Numbered from the stretch's first letter, positions 1-11,265 are shown. The stretch: 26,160 nucleotides of DNA from Thermomucor indicae-seudaticae (GCA_000787465.1 JSYX01000505.1:1-26160); one strand, 5' to 3'. Notes: a model not told the origin generated them from the sequence alone. Made by a program: numbers and translations.

Positions 1-94
1 AATACTTCCTCAAAATTCAGTAGACATCGTTGTCGAAAAAAAGTTGCCCATCAAATGTGCCGAAGCTGAGCAGTAGCAGTCACAGCACCGTAAG

Positions 95-1609
95 ATGAAC
101 AAATTTGGAAACCACAAGCCCTTTCTCCTTTGCAACAACAGAAAGACATTTACGTCTACAATGACCTCGCGACTTTCTGACAGCATCGACGACCCACAGC
201 TTCGTGAATCTGTGGAACGGCTAATAGCGGCATATCCGGACAGCTTTGGTGTTATTCGAGACCTGATATCCTACTACAGCGCAAAACTGTCTTCACTGTC
301 CAACGACACAGAAGAACGCGAACACAAGAAACGGAGAATCGATTCAGCGCCATCCATCAGTTCTTTTGACATTATTGCAACCATACCCGAAGTTTCATGT
401 CAGATTCCTGCACGCAAAAAGTACAATCTCATTGTCTCCACCACGCATCTCGTATTAGTCAACAGCAAGACAAACGAAGTCGAACACCAATACCCCTTGA
501 ATGAATTCCAGCTCGGCACTTGCGTTCCTAGCCCAGGACCTACAAAGGCATTCGTTTTCTCCTTATTCCTAGCCCAGCCCGACACGGATCCTCTTGTGTT
601 TACCGTTTCCCCGAAGTACGATATCATCCCCCCTTCGGCGATGGCAGCAGCCTACTCTGACGGAAGCGATGAAACACCACGGGCCCTCATTGCATTGCTC
701 ATGCAAAAGGCCGGCATCCGCATGATAACTCAGCAAAGGAATATTTACGTATCGAGTGGGACGTCCGCCACAACAGGCAAGCCATCTGACGAGGACAGGT
801 TCCATGCAAACGCGTACCTGAAAGCCAGAGAGGGTAGCCTTTACTTTTTGCCCCAGGGCATTCTGTACGGCTTCAAGAAACCGACGGTTTTCTTTCCGCT
901 TGACAGTATCGCGTCGACCGTATTCCGCGGCATCACACAACGCACCTTTGACCTTGTTGTATCACTAAAACCTGGTCGGCGGCCACTGGGCTCATCACTG
1001 TCTTTCGGAGGCGATGATGGACAAGTCGAGTTTTCGATGATTGAACACACAGAGTACCCCGGCATCAATGACTATATCCAGAAACTCAAGATCAATGACA
1101 AGAGCATGAGTGAAGAGAACCGGGCTCCGGAAGCCGCGAAAGCCGCCTCTGATGAAAATGGACGACGCCGCATCCATGCTGATGAGGATGAAGAGAACGA
1201 TCTGGATTTCCGGCCCAGTGATCAAGAAGAAGATCCACTCGAGTATGACTCGGAAGCCATTGACGATGAGGATGAAGAGATGGGAACCGAAGAAGATCAA
1301 GCAGAAGAAGAAGAAAATATACAGGAATTGGAAGATAGCGAAAATGATGAAAACCAAATACGTGACACAGACGAAGAAGAAGATGGTATCGCTGAAGAAC
1401 GCGATCAGAGCCTCAACGAGGAAGAGGATGATCTGGCAGAAGATGAAGAGGAAGAAGAAATGGAGAGCGACCCCAATAAGAGCGAAAGCCTGGGAAGTAG
1501 CGATGAAGTTACTGAGGATGAGGATGAGGACATTGAAGAAGAATTAGTGGAGGAGGAAGAGGAAGAGGACGCTGACGACGCCAGAGACGAACTTGATGAG
1601 AGCGATTAA
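95..1609 (+). CDS. RTT106: Rtt106-type histone chaperone
   Basis: Single-exon ORF of 504 aa. An N-terminal helical segment (about residues 25-70) is followed by two PH-like modules. The first is around residues 90-180 and contains FDIIATIPEVSCQIPARKKY. The second is around 240-340 and contains YLKAREGSLYFLPQGILYGF. A very acidic Asp/Glu tail fills about residues 365-504. This is the layout of the Rtt106 family, nuclear chaperones that bind H3-H4 carrying H3K56ac and act in replication-coupled and heterochromatic nucleosome assembly (family knowledge). The tail is longer than in budding yeast, as in many filamentous fungi. A second in-frame ATG at 161 (MTSRLSDS) starts exactly where the conserved helical region begins, so the first 22 residues may not be translated. 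The related tandem-PH proteins Pob3/SSRP1 are the main alternative, but they are larger. Confidence 0.85.
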   Translation: MNKFGNHKPFLLCNNRKTFTSTMTSRLSDSIDDPQLRESVERLIAAYPDSFGVIRDLISYYSAKLSSLSNDTEEREHKKRRIDSAPSISSFDIIATIPEVSCQIPARKKYNLIVSTTHLVLVNSKTNEVEHQYPLNEFQLGTCVPSPGPTKAFVFSLFLAQPDTDPLVFTVSPKYDIIPPSAMAAAYSDGSDETPRALIALLMQKAGIRMITQQRNIYVSSGTSATTGKPSDEDRFHANAYLKAREGSLYFLPQGILYGFKKPTVFFPLDSIASTVFRGITQRTFDLVVSLKPGRRPLGSSLSFGGDDGQVEFSMIEHTEYPGINDYIQKLKINDKSMSEENRAPEAAKAASDENGRRRIHADEDEENDLDFRPSDQEEDPLEYDSEAIDDEDEEMGTEEDQAEEEENIQELEDSENDENQIRDTDEEEDGIAEERDQSLNEEEDDLAEDEEEEEMESDPNKSESLGSSDEVTEDEDEDIEEELVEEEEEEDADDARDELDESD

Positions 1610-2291
1610 CACAGTACTGCCCCTTCGTTTAAATTGAACGCGTATAATAAAATTGTTTTACACATGGAATCAGACTTCATCCCGACAGTCATCGGAACAT
1701 CGAGTCTCTTAGGATACCACCCGTCCTGACCTTTTAGGCCAATCCTGCTTCTGTTACAATGACAACGGAGAAGTGTCCTATTTTCAAGTCGTAAATATGC
1801 GACGAAAAGTAGCATCTTCCTGTCGCCATAGAGAGGATTTATATTGTAGTCTGCGTTTGCAGTACGGCTCAGGGTTTCGTCTTGAACGAAATTGCGTCCT
1901 GAGCTAAGTATTGTATCAGGAATCGGAACAAACTAAACCACCAGAACTGGAGTATCCTGCAAAAGACCATGCTGCTTGATTACGTTATCAGTGTGTTAGC
2001 TTTAGAGGAATTTCGCACGGAAATGAAGGTGAATCAGTATAACCTCAATTTCCGTGATGACGAGCACATCCGACGACAGGAACCCTGAATGCCCGCAATA
2101 CTTAATATCACCTTAGTACTTTTCCATGAGGTCTGCAGAATGCTGCACGACGACGCTTGGGGAATGCATGTTGCCATATGGGCGTGCGCATGTCGAGGCT
2201 TACGTCATACTGAGTTCAAAAACCGCCAAGGAGAGGCACCTTCACTTCTCCTTCGTTCTTTCTGGATACCTCAATCATTCAAATCAAAAAA
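1610..2291. other. Intergenic region, nothing identifiable
   Basis: This 682-bp stretch lies between the Rtt106 stop and the start of the ALYREF gene. It must contain the 3' UTR of the first gene and the promoter of the next. Small ORFs on both strands show no family motifs, and one that runs to 2592 is out of frame with the real first exon of the downstream gene. No tRNA T-loop and no tandem repeat is visible. Confidence 0.5.
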
Positions 2292-3530
2292 ATGGCAGCT
2301 GATTCAAATGTACTCGATATGGCCCTTGATGACATTATATCCCAGAGTGGCTCGAATAGACGTCGACAGACAAATACCCGTGGCGGCGGATTTCGAGGCG
2401 GAAGCAACATTAACAGACGCGGGGGAGGTTTTCGATCTGGAGGCAACACCTTTTCGGTATGTTGAAAACGTCTTTCCCTACACACGCATACAGCGTACAC
2501 CTGTTCGTCATTCGCAACTCTGCTCGCACAGAGAGGAGAATCACACACCCTACCGTATTCAGTTCGACGGAGATGAGATGGAGAGGGGGTAGTTGTAGGT
2601 GAAAGGAGTTATTTGATGAGATCTCTCTTTCGTGCGGACGGAGAGGGAACGCTGGCATCGGCATCTCGTCCGATCAATCGGCATCTTACTGTCTTTTTGC
2701 AAGACGCGTTCGGGTCCATGCGCTGCATCGTGGTGTTGTTTTCTTTTCCGTTATACTGTACATTCCCTCTTATATTTATCCCTTTTCTTCTCGATATCAA
2801 AAGCGTCCAGCACCGTACAGCTCGAGACCTCGGGGCGGTTTCTCCTACGACCAGCAATCGCAACCAGTAGCTCCCAGAGGCGGCAGTCGCAACCATTTGG
2901 TGGTATCCAATCTCCATTACAACGTCACGGAAACCGATCTTTATGTATGTAAATTAAGGAGTTCGTCAGGGGAGGCGTGAATTAACGAAGCATACGCGCA
3001 AAATTAGGAACTTTTCGGACAAATCGGCCCATTGAAGCGAGCATATTTACACTTGGCACCAACTGGTGGCTCTGCTGGCGTCGCCGATATAATTTTCGCT
3101 TATCCTCCAGACGCAGAAAGGGCCATTGCAACCTACAATAACGTTGAATTAGATGGTATGCCTGCATTGTCAGAGTGTCGGCTGAAGCCCCGGTGCACTC
3201 ACAGTTTTTCCCCCGATGCAGGACGCCCAATGCGCATAAGCTATGCTATTCAGCCCAACGTGCCCGTGGTTAATGGCGTTTACGCTGGTGGTGGTCCAGC
3301 AAGACGAACTACGCGTGGTGGCTATAACCGTCAATCAGGTGGACGAGGATTCCGTGGAGGAAATCGTCGCCGTAACGATCCCCGGCCAAGACCAACTGAA
3401 GCAGAGTTAGATGCAGAAATGGACAGCTACATGTCAGTTCCCGTAAGTGTTATTGTTTCCGCGGGCATTTTAATCACGGATGTCTCACATGAACCTGTTA
3501 TTGCAGAATGAAGACACAACAATGCAGTAG
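2292..3530 (+). CDS. ALYREF/Yra1-type mRNA export adaptor (THO/TREX subunit 4)
   Basis: Predicted exons 2292-2456, 2804-2944, 3008-3155, 3222-3442 and 3507-3530 give 232 aa. The N-terminal motif LDMALDDII is the UAP56/Sub2-binding motif of REF proteins. RGG/RG-rich linkers follow. An RRM spans roughly residues 84-157, with RNP2 LVVSNL and a degenerate RNP1 in SAGVADIIF typical of ALYREF. A second RGG-rich segment and a C-terminal UAP56-binding motif (TEAELDAEMDSYM) complete the family layout. The protein would bridge spliced mRNA, the helicase Sub2/UAP56 and the export receptor in the nucleus (family knowledge). Joining exons 3 and 4 restores the expected NVELDGRPMRISY. The last exon encodes only seven residues plus stop. 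Intron 1 is 347 nt, against 50-85 nt elsewhere in the window. Confidence 0.88.
2457..2803 (+). other. Unusually long first intron of the YRA1/ALYREF homologue
   Basis: The donor is GTATGT at 2457 and the acceptor follows GATATCAAAAG, ending at 2803. The intron keeps phase 0 between the N-terminal RGG segment and the RPAPYSSRPRGG segment. I see no clear CTRAY branch site in the last 60 bases. Internal short motifs repeat, including three copies of CGGCATC at about 2650-2690. The exact acceptor is the least certain junction of this gene. Confidence 0.65.
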
Positions 3531-3791
3531 TGAAGAAATGCATATACTCGATATGTTACAAAGCAGTCGTTATTAAAGTGGCAAACTCTTTCCTGTTTTT
3601 GAATATCCGTACGTTGAATAACAATTGTTCCTGGAAAAGCGTCTTTTTTTTTGCCTTGTGGCTCGTCGTGCTATTTTTAGAAAGCTCTTGTTGCACTCGC
3701 TTTTCTATCATCTTTTCCAGTGTCACTACTTTCGCCACTTGTTCTTTTTTTCCTTTCTTGAAAGCGAATCCTCTGTTGAGATATATCAGCA

Positions 3792-6700
3792 ATGGCTGCT
3801 GCGACAACAGTGGACCCCACAGCTGCAGCACGCCAGCACTTTCATTCTGGGCTACGTTTCGCTGATTCCTTCTGGGTAAATCTTGCGGACAGGCTACAAA
3901 CTCTCTGTATTCCTTCAGAATTAATGCTGGTCTGTGCTTTTAGGATGAACATGATCGCGGTGTCGAGGCCATTGCGACTAAATTGCGGAACTCAAAGCAA
4001 ACTTGCGAAGAAATAAAGAAACTGTACGAGATCCGGTGAGTAAGCAATTCAATGACGCCGGTCATAGAATGAATATGGGGTGCTAAATACCTCTTTCGAT
4101 CGACAAGCTCACAAATAGAAGAGGACTATGGAGAGCGTTTATTGAAACTATCGCAGCTAATCGTTGGCCAAACTGAAGAAGGCACTTTGGCCGAGTCACT
4201 GTCGCATATCCCGAGTGCTTTAGAAACAACCGGACGAGCCCATTTGGATTTAGCCCAGCAACTAAAGCATCACCTGGAGCTTCCGCTGGACGGATTTCTA
4301 CGAGAACAGCGTGAATTGCGACGCAGCGTACGTAACTCGAGAAAAGGAGCCACGAAGAAAAATGGTGAACTTATTTGCGCTTTTACTGACCAGCATCATC
4401 AACAAATCGAAAATGCGAGACAGCTCAAAAATATGCATCATGCTAACGCGCTCAAGGTTTTCCTTACTCCTTTTCTTACAGTTATCAAAAAGGAGAGACA
4501 GCTGATAATTCAAATTAGGCCAAGGAATTCTACACGGCAGAATGCACCAAAGTGGCTGGCATGGAGAAATATTTGCGGGAAAGAGGTGGAGAAATGACGC
4601 CTGACGAAAGGCAGCAGGTACAGACGACGAAGCAAACGCTTGGCGCGCTCATTGCTCAACTTTTTATTAGATGGAAGAAGAAATAGATGAAGGCAGAAAG
4701 ATGATGATTGCTGCAGGTACAAAAGCAAAATCAGATAAATCAGGCGAGGAGGATCTAATTGGTTTGATAGAACAAGAGTATCGGCATGCGATCGAAGTTC
4801 TGAATAGAGTCACAAAAGATTGGGTCGATACATGGCGAGCATCATGCGACAAGTTCCAGGAAATGGAAGAGAAGAGGATAAAGTACATCCATGATAGTCT
4901 ATGGGCGTAAGTCCGCCATATTGCTGTCTTGGCGTAACAACGTGCTCAATAACCATTATTTTTCCATCCAGATTTTCTACCATGATGTCTAGTGTCTATC
5001 TTGTCGACGATCAGGTACCCGAGGATTTACAGCCGCAAAGTCATTTAGACCGCAATTGCTCAGGAGTTATTATTTATTATTAGTGCTGCGAACGTATTCG
5101 GACTACACTTGAATTAACCGATGTGCACAAGGATATCAATGAATTTATTCAACGCTACGGTACAGGCGACAAAGAACCCGGTAATATCCTTGTAGCTGCT
5201 ATTATGGATCGTTTATCACTTACGAGTAACCCTATAGAAATGATGCAGTTTGAGCCGTTCTCATTCATGGACATAAAACAGGTCTCACCGTCATCATCCA
5301 ACCATAAGACAAAAGCACTGCCTTCGGTACCTAATGAAGAGTTAAAATCCGTGGAAATGCAGCTGAATGATTTGAACATAAAACGATCGTTTCCACAAGA
5401 CGAGCCAATCATCAGCTCTGTTCCACCTGTATTGCCAGACGTTCGCGCGCCATCATCACCTGTATCTGCAGCGATCTTCGAAGTCGAGACAATGATTACC
5501 GACACTTCTCGTGAACCAGCAACCAAAGAGGTCTCTGCTAATAATAACAATGCCAAGGAAAAAAATCTTGATGAAATCCGGACTCCTCCACCGGCTGTTA
5601 ACCCCGAAGCATCCGCATCGGCTTCGCCCGACGAACCAGCTGTGCCAGCTACGCCGCCAAGTCAAGACCAAAGCCTTAAAGCATCCGAGAAGAACGGCAC
5701 TGTTCCGGAAGTAGCGACCAACCTGTCCCTCGGTCCTGCAACATCGAACAATGATAAACGTCCTGAATCCATACGGTCACAACCCGCTTCTTCTACTACT
5801 AAAAGTTCTGATCTTCGCTTCAAACCTATTCCTAATCCCGCGTTCAAAGGAAATATCTCCAATAGTAATGAAGAAAGCGAACGACAGCAGATGCCGCGAG
5901 TGGATTCTGGCAATGATATGCAGGTTAAATTGTCGGCGGAGGACAGAAAGGAGGAGCGAGATACCAATGTAGCAGACGATGGTAGCGACGACGATGTATC
6001 AGAAAACTATGTCCCTCCTCCACCCAAGCCAGAAAAATGGCTCATATCGTCCATTCGACGGCCACAGCAACTTCCTGTCCAAGCGCAAAATGCGAAAATG
6101 TTTGATGGCCAGCCGCAAAAACGAAACAGTGCCTCAGTACAACAGGATAATAAAAAGTCCGTAGACTCAACCTCTGCGACCACCAACAACAAACTGCAAC
6201 GTTCGAACCCACCACCAAAGATTGAGATACCCTACAGAACCAACAGCAACAATAGTAATAATACCGGTTATGCTGCGACGCAGGTAGCTGCACAGCAGGT
6301 TATAGCGGCTGGACGCGCGCAGGCTCAACAGGCCTCGGCGTGGCAACGTGCTGATAACACCCACCAGCAACAATATGGGTCTTCTGTCTACGAAAATGAA
6401 GAGTACCATCGAGAAACGCGCAATAACAACACCTATGGGTATACCTTGAACGTTGATAATGGCGCATGGCAGCAGCCGCAGCCGCAGCCATACGATGGTG
6501 TAGACAACAATGTTGCCGAAGCCAACAGTCTGCATGGTAGCAATAGCAGTGGCGGCAACAAAAAGAACCATATTGGATCTTTTGTTAAAGGCGTCCTTAA
6601 GCACGATCATCCAACCACGCGACCGTCATCTGATAATAACAAGGAGCGACACAGCTTCCAACCTGCCAGCAGCCATACAGAAAAATCAAAGGAACACAAG

Positions 6701-7318
6701 AGCAACCGATTCTCATTAGGAATATTTGGTGGTGGTCATAAGAAGAAGCAACACAAGCAAGAGGAACAACCAGCTAGTATTGCTGAAGAAGCAGCAGCTG
6801 AACCACAGTTCAACATGGGCGTGGGCGGAGGAAGCGCGCCTGTCACGGCGAGGCCCGTAAGCTCGGTAGCAGCACCTGTGGGTACTCGACGAATGAGTGC
6901 AGCAGCGGCTGGTGGGCGACCTGTCAGTATGATGCCATATCATCATCCTTCACCGACATTACTCGGTATGGATCAACGTCAACGTATGGTACTGGAGGAC
7001 GGGACACCTGTTATAGAATACGGTGAGCGATAGGGATTAAAAAAGAAAAGAAAAAAGCTTTTGTTGACCTAACTGTTGAAATAGTACGTGCAGTATGGTC
7101 TTATGAGGCCAAGGTGAGAGAAAAGATATTCTCGTACAGTTATAGATTTAGCTACTAACTACATACATACATAGATTCCGTCAGAGATGAGCTTTATGGC
7201 GGGTGACCTGATTGCAGTGATCCACAAACAACCTGATGGTTGGTGGCAGGCTGAACTGATGGATCCTCAAACACGCCGAAGAGGTCTTGTGCCAGGCAAC
7301 TATATGGAGGCTGCCTAA
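3792..7318 (+). CDS. F-BAR and SH3 cytokinesis protein (Cdc15/Imp2/Hof1 type)
   Basis: Ten predicted exons: 3792-3875, 3944-4035, 4108-4327, 4394-4456, 4519-4617, 4671-4906, 4972-5014, 5084-7022, 7085-7113, 7175-7318 (982 aa). Residues 1 to about 307 form an FCH/F-BAR domain, with IEEDYGERLLKLSQ and KAKEFYTAECTKVAGMEKY as landmarks. A long disordered region rich in Ser, Asn, Gln and Pro follows, with PPPPKPEKW. A C-terminal SH3 covers about residues 926-982, with ALYDY-type VRAVWSYEAK, GWWQAEL and VPGNYME. Such proteins bend the plasma membrane and scaffold the actomyosin ring and septum synthesis at the division site (family knowledge). The 29-nt exon 9 carries the start of the SH3 domain. 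The junction at 4327/4394 is inferred: without it the helix between FREQRELRRS and the KAKE segment would be about 22 residues too long. Confidence 0.85.
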
Positions 7319-7571
7319 TCTTACATCATATCCCCTCAAACATCTTATCATTATTGTCCGTTACTAGCAACAACAACACATCAATCAATACCTGTATTTT
7401 TGGCCCGTAATGCGAATGTATTTCACACAATTGCATAAAGTTTTGATGCATGAACGATCTTTTTGTTATGCTCGTTCGCTACAGGTTTCGATATGATTCA
7501 TGCCAGAGATCCATGTATGCAGTATTTTTGGGGTGCCGACAGTGCGTCTTTTTCTAGTGAGACACGCGTCG

Positions 7572-8389
7572 ATGAAAAAGGGCCCTTGCACGATGCGCTT
7601 GTTACAATTACTTTGTCTATTGGTTGTTTGCACTGTTTGCAGTGCCCGCATCATTGAAGTGACGGACGAAAATGTACAGTCGTTAATTAAGACAACGGAC
7701 GAGTGGTTATTGGAGTTGTAAGTGATTACGTGCGCTTTTCATTAAGAGTCAGTCTCTTATGGCTTTTTGCCTGTCAGCTATGCCGATTGGTGTGGCTATT
7801 GTCGACGATTTGAACCGAGATACGAGTCAGTCGAGCGCGCATTGGCGAATGGACCGTTGGACAACATTAAAGTGGGACGAGTGAATGTGGATACGAATCC
7901 TGGACTGGCTGCACGGTTTTTTATTTCTCGACTACCGACGGTAGTGCATATCAAGAACCATGAAGTGCGAGTGATCCCGCATGATCGTGTGAATGATCTT
8001 GTGTCGCTTATGGAAACCGAAGAATGGCGAGAGATCAAGCCTGTGCGGGGCATTACTTCACCCTTCAATATAGTGTAAGTTTTCTCTTTTTTAGGGCATG
8101 GCACAAAGAGAGAGTGGATGATGATAACACGGTCCACGTTAGAGGAACCATGGTTGCTTATACGGGCAAGCTTGTGAAATACGTTTCCAACTTGTCTCCT
8201 ATAACCATTGTTTTGGGCATGTTTGGCATGCTGGCACTCGTGGTGCTTGTTCCGATGTATTTCCCTGCAGCAAGCAGTGCAGAGGAAACTGCTGCTGATC
8301 GGTCGACTGCTGCAGAGCAAGCTGAAAAACGGAAAGAAGCACCGAAGGGGGAGAATGTGCGACAACGCAAATCCAAACGTGTGGAATAA
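7572..8389 (+). CDS. TMX-like thioredoxin-domain membrane protein of the ER
   Basis: Exons 7572-7717, 7778-8074 and 8143-8389 give 229 aa. The N-terminus has a hydrophobic signal peptide (about residues 8-24, cleavage probably near CSA). A thioredoxin fold follows, with the active site WCGYC (Cys54/Cys57) and the cis-proline at Pro102 (SRLPTVV). One transmembrane segment lies at about 168-190, followed by a short basic, presumably cytosolic tail (KRKEAPKG, RQRKSKRVE). This matches the TMX/PDI-related oxidoreductases that act on disulfides of membrane-bound clients in the ER (family knowledge). The start at 7572 gives the MKKGP signal peptide; an in-frame ATG at 7593 would shorten it by seven residues. 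No KDEL-type signal is present, consistent with membrane anchoring. The acceptor of the second intron is ambiguous (see findings). Confidence 0.8.
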
Positions 8390-9213
8390 AGAGAAAATGC
8401 AGAGAAAAATCTGCTTGCTTACAGGTTTCTCTCGCCTGCGACGTCCAGAATATTGTATTATATATGCACTGTGCTCTTTCAAGGACGAGTAGAGTAATTC
8501 TGTGCACCCTATGTAGCCTACAGTGCGAAGAACTGAGAAGTTCGCGGTTAAGATTGTGTCCTCTAATCACAAAAAGCTCAATATCTGCCTTTACAGCAAC
8601 GTAGGTATTTGTCTGGCAGTCATGCACACGGTCACGAAGCTACATGTCAAACCATCCTCGCCTGAAGAATAACAAGGCTTCGGCCTGACAGATCGCTTAA
8701 ATATTCTGGATTAGACCGTCCTGATTGTTAGTGGCCATCTAGATGCTCCATCCACCTGCAATATAGCCAATAGAAACCAAAGCTACGTCGGCCTGTCAAA
8801 ATCCTGGATTATTACTATGATACAGCCTTCATATGTGTCAAGTTTCCTTTTTCGTGCTCACATTGGTTTCTCTTGACAACAAATGGGAAGGGTGATGGCA
8901 TGCATAATACGTCATCATTAGGGACAAGGTAACCCCTGCAAGGTCCCTTTTTTTTCGTCTTAAACAAGGGTTCCAGAATCAGGGATAGTGTTTGTTTTAT
9001 GTGGGATCGGGACGTAAGCCGAAACACACTTGAGCCAAACTTTTAATCAGGAGGAAACATGACAAATGGAGTAATTGGCTAGGCACCAAATTGAGTAAGG
9101 GGATCGCTTGGTTAAAATCCTCCGATTGGTCCGCTTGATCCCATTTTCCCGCAACACATTACGCCGAAACGTGGCAGGTAACATCTGTCATCGGGATAAA
9201 GGTAAATCTTATG
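8390..9213. other. Intergenic region and promoter of the xylitol dehydrogenase gene
   Basis: No coding potential with recognisable motifs on either strand. The right end (about 9060-9213) is the likely control region of the next gene. It has GTAATTGGC at 9071-9079, a second inverted CCAAT (GATTGG) near 9123-9129, AAACGTGG at 9167-9174 and a GATAA at 9195-9199, all upstream of the TATA box. The left end shows nothing identifiable. Confidence 0.5.
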
Positions 9214-9220
9214 TATAAAA
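9214..9220 (+). promoter_or_regulatory. TATA box of the xylitol dehydrogenase gene
   Basis: TATAAAA (context ATGTATAAAAGG) lies 76 bp upstream of the ATG at 9296 and is followed by a pyrimidine-rich leader. The position fits a fungal TATA promoter with a short 5' UTR. Confidence 0.6.
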
Positions 9221-9295
9221 GGCCGGCCTTTTGGCTTTTGTTTGACCTTTTTTCTCCTACTTTTCTTTCTCTTTTCTCAAATATCGCGATATATC

Positions 9296-10732
9296 ATGAC
9301 ATTGCCGCTGAAAGACGAAGTGAACCAATGCGTTGTGTTGCGCAAAAAGAATGACATTGTTATTGTATGTTGCCATCGTGTCTTGGAGATCAGTCCGTAT
9401 TCTTATGTGTTTATTACAGGAAAATCGACCCATTCCTGAACTCGGACCAGGCGGTATGGCTTTTTTTGTTGTAGCAGGGACAATGGAAATTAAAGGGAGC
9501 ACCAATATATAGACGTCTTGATCAATGTGAAAGTGACGGGTATCTGTGGCTCAGATGTCCATTACTGGCTTCACGGCGGAATCGGATCCTTTCAACTTGA
9601 GGCACCAATGGTTTTGGGTCACGAGTCTGCTGGTGTGATTGTGGCTGTCGGTGAATCGGTCAAGCACCTGAAAGTTGGCGATCGCGTTGCTATCGAGCCT
9701 GGTGTTGCCTGCCGCATGTGTGTCCAGTGTAAAAAGGGTCGGTACAACCTGTGTCCCGACATGGCCTTGTAAGCTCTTTTGTGATCCATAAAACTGAACC
9801 TTGACTGACCTTCAACAAACAGTGCTGCTACCCCACCTATTGATGGTACCCTTTGTAACTATTACAAGCATGCTGCCGATTTCTGCTTCAAGTAAGTTAC
9901 CTGACAGAAGAAAAAGAAGGATAAAGAGAGAAGCACATTAATCGTTGGTGGTTTTAGGCTCCCAGATCAAGTTTCACTTGAAGAAGGTGCATTGATTGAG
10001 CCATTGTCGGTTGGTATCCACGCAGCACGTCGTGCCAACGTTCAAGCTGGAGATCGTGTTATTGTGTTTGGTGCTGGCCCTGTTGGTCTGTTGTGCGCTG
10101 CAGCCGCAAAAGCAGCTGGTGCAGGTCACGTCACGATTACGGATCTAGTCCCTTCGCGTCTCGAATTCGCCAAGAACTATTATACCGATTCGCAAGTCCT
10201 TTTGGAGCGACCCAAACCTGGTGAGCCCAACATGGACTACTCTCGGCGGATGGCTGCTGCTTTCTTGGAAACCGAAGAGCTCGCAGATGCTGTCATTGAC
10301 TGCACTGGCGCAGAAACCTGTGTTCAGATGTCAATCTTGGTAAGTAAGATACGCCCTTGTCTCGCATTGTCTTGTTATTCATCTGCTGTTATATAGCTTT
10401 GCAAGAATGGTGGTTCTGTCGTGTTGGTTGGCATGGGTTCTTCTGTTCAAACATTGCCTATCTCCGAGATCTCGTCTCGCGAAGTGGATATCAAGGGTAT
10501 TTTCCGGTATTGCAACGTAAGTCTTGAATAATTTCCGCAGAAACAGATCACGAGAACCCCCTGACTTCTGCCTTCGTAGACATATGCGACTGCTGTCCGG
10601 ATGCTTGCCACTGGTGTGATTGACGTCAAGCCGCTGATCACCCATTCATACCCGTTGCTGGAAGCCGCCAAGGCTTTTGAGCACGTCAAAGAGGGCTGCG
10701 ACGGAGCCATCAAGGTCCAAATTGTCGGTTAA
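9296..10732 (+). CDS. NAD-dependent xylitol/sorbitol dehydrogenase (zinc MDR family)
   Basis: Exons 9296-9364, 9420-9453, 9513-9768, 9823-9891, 9958-10339, 10397-10516, 10580-10732 give 360 aa, the usual length. Catalytic-zinc residues are Cys46 ([11 protein letters not shown]), His71/Glu72 (LGHESAG) and Glu157 (IEPLSVG). A complete structural-zinc lobe has Cys101, Cys104, Cys107 and Cys115. The Rossmann motif is GAGPVG (181-186), and Asp205 at the end of the second strand favours NAD+ over NADP+. Phe61 and Phe306 occupy the substrate-pocket positions that are Phe in sorbitol dehydrogenase. [11 protein letters not shown] and the adjoining region resemble yeast Xyl2. The likely reaction is xylitol to D-xylulose and/or D-sorbitol to D-fructose in the cytosol (family inference). 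Exon 2 is only 34 nt. A second polyol dehydrogenase lies 6 kb downstream on the other strand. Confidence 0.88.
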
Positions 10733-11265
10733 GGAGTGCACCAAAATCTCCCATTGGATCGTATCCCCTGCCACTTATTACCCATCATCTCCCATCAATT
10801 ACCTATCCCCAACATCTTTGCATATAATTTTTGATCTAGATTCTGTACTTTCGACCTCTAACACAAGTGAACTCGGATTCAACTTGTCTAGAAAGGAAGA
10901 TGGACTGTGGGACTTGTGCTGCACTCCTGTTGCTTAATTGCCTTTATTAGGATAGGCATTGTCCGGCTAAGTCTCCATCATGTGGCTCTGGTGAGTACTT
11001 TATCGTTGTTCAGCCGCAGTCTTTCATTGAAAGTTCCATAGTGGTCTAGATTTGGGATCTAGAATTTGGGACGAGCATATGATCAGGCTTATATGGAAAA
11101 AAAAGAACATTCTGCAGAGACATAGGTGTAAATGCATTTCGTATGTATACAATCCAGCGTTATATTGCAAAAGAAAACAGTCGATGAAGAGATATCTTAT
11201 TCAATAATTATAGTCCATTTCTGGAGAAGCATTAATATGTGTTATCATATGAAGCCTCGTCTACG
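10733..11265. other. Intergenic region between convergent genes
   Basis: This 533-bp stretch lies between the dehydrogenase stop and the 3' end of the zinc-finger gene. It is AT-rich and should contain both 3' UTRs. ATCTAGA or TCTAGA occurs several times (about 10835, 10888, 11043, 11056), with a short imperfect direct repeat of TCTAGA-TTTGGGA near 11043-11071. No coding motif is visible. Confidence 0.4.

Noticed and set aside
995..1547. Long ORFs in other frames of the Rtt106 gene (Lys/Met-rich on +, Phe/Ile-rich on -)
   Set aside because: They are shadows of the acidic GAA/GAT-rich tail.
2055..2088. C-box-like TGATGA followed 24 nt later by CTGA, as in C/D snoRNAs
   Set aside because: Too short, no terminal stem and no second box pair.
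4601..4670. Stop codon in the F-BAR frame suggesting a pseudogene
   Set aside because: A 53-nt GT-AG intron (4618-4670) removes it and continues the frame into EEEIDEGRKMM.
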